Of a stretch of DNA of 5,047 bases, positions 4,990 to 5,047 are shown piece by piece. The DNA comes from Candidatus Atribacter alterifermentans (lineage in GTDB: Bacteria; Atribacterota; Atribacteria; Atribacterales; Atribacteraceae). The stretch is taken from the NCBI GenBank assembly GCA_012517635.1, contig JAAYUP010000469.1, positions 1 through 5,047 of the forward strand. The letters are read 5' to 3'. The notes below the pieces were generated by a model. The model searched no databases and was not told the origin of the DNA. It saw nothing but the letters and a program-made list of their open reading frames with translations. A program made the translations under genes and the position numbers. Every line of letters starts with the position of its first letter. Position 1 is the stretch's first letter.

Positions 4990-5047
4990 CCCCAATTCAA
5001 TCAATTCCCCCATTGAGGTGGGATTCAGGGGGGTGTGCCTTTCATCA
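4990..5047. repeat. C-run/G-run intergenic sequence, possibly the edge of another palindromic repeat
   Basis: Two C-runs (4990-4993 and 5007-5011) are followed by two G-runs (5020-5022 and 5028-5033), so the segment can fold as nested C/G stems, for example AAT-T-CCC (5003-5009) with GGGATT (5020-5025). Composition differs sharply from the AT-rich intergenic DNA elsewhere in the window. It is cut by the right edge and holds no gene. Confidence 0.3.

Noticed and set aside
4861..5047. CRISPR array or tRNA in the terminal repeat region
   Set aside because: Only two direct copies of a 12-mer exist, without regular spacers, and no cloverleaf or anticodon arm can be drawn.

Overview
This 5,047-base window comes from a bacterial chromosome of moderately low GC with clear Shine-Dalgarno sites. 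It holds five protein genes, one of them cut by the left edge. The content (acyl-CoA synthetase, an L-lactate dehydrogenase-type enzyme, TspO, a corrinoid-methyltransferase-like UroD-fold protein and a short-chain dehydrogenase) suits an anaerobic heterotroph such as a member of Atribacterota or a Firmicutes-like lineage. That placement is a weak inference: the window has no rRNA or other phylogenetic marker.

Layout. (1) Positions 1-723, + strand: the 3' end of an AMP-forming acyl-CoA synthetase, with an extra C-terminal domain of about 140 residues that resembles a degenerate RsbW/GHKL-type ATPase. (2) Positions 727-1695, - strand: an LDH-family L-2-hydroxyacid dehydrogenase, convergent with gene 1 and only 3 bases from it. 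Its catalytic residues are intact, but the side-chain specificity positions match neither LDH nor MDH. (3) Positions 1696-2053: a divergent AT-rich intergenic region. (4) Positions 2054-2524, +: TspO/MBR, a five-helix membrane protein. (5) Positions 2659-3792, +: a UroD/MtaA-fold protein, possibly co-transcribed with tspO. (6) Positions 3793-4065: an intergenic region with a 14-base palindrome, an imperfect hairpin and a plausible sigma-70-type promoter. (7) Positions 4066-4860, +: an NADP-type short-chain dehydrogenase. (8) Positions 4849-5047: a dense cluster of nested inverted and direct repeats that includes a 16-bp perfect stem likely to act as a terminator.

Several starts were moved inward from the longest open frame on ribosome-binding-site or family-length evidence: the dehydrogenase to 1695, TspO to 2054 and the SDR to 4066.

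No single pathway is evident. Three of the five genes act on small carboxylic, keto or hydroxy compounds, which fits accessory carbon metabolism, but functional coupling between them is not shown. I see no CRISPR array, tRNA, rRNA, transposase or phage gene. The points most worth a second look are the unusual substrate loop of the dehydrogenase, the acyl-CoA synthetase/pseudo-ATPase fusion, and the repeat cluster after the SDR gene.
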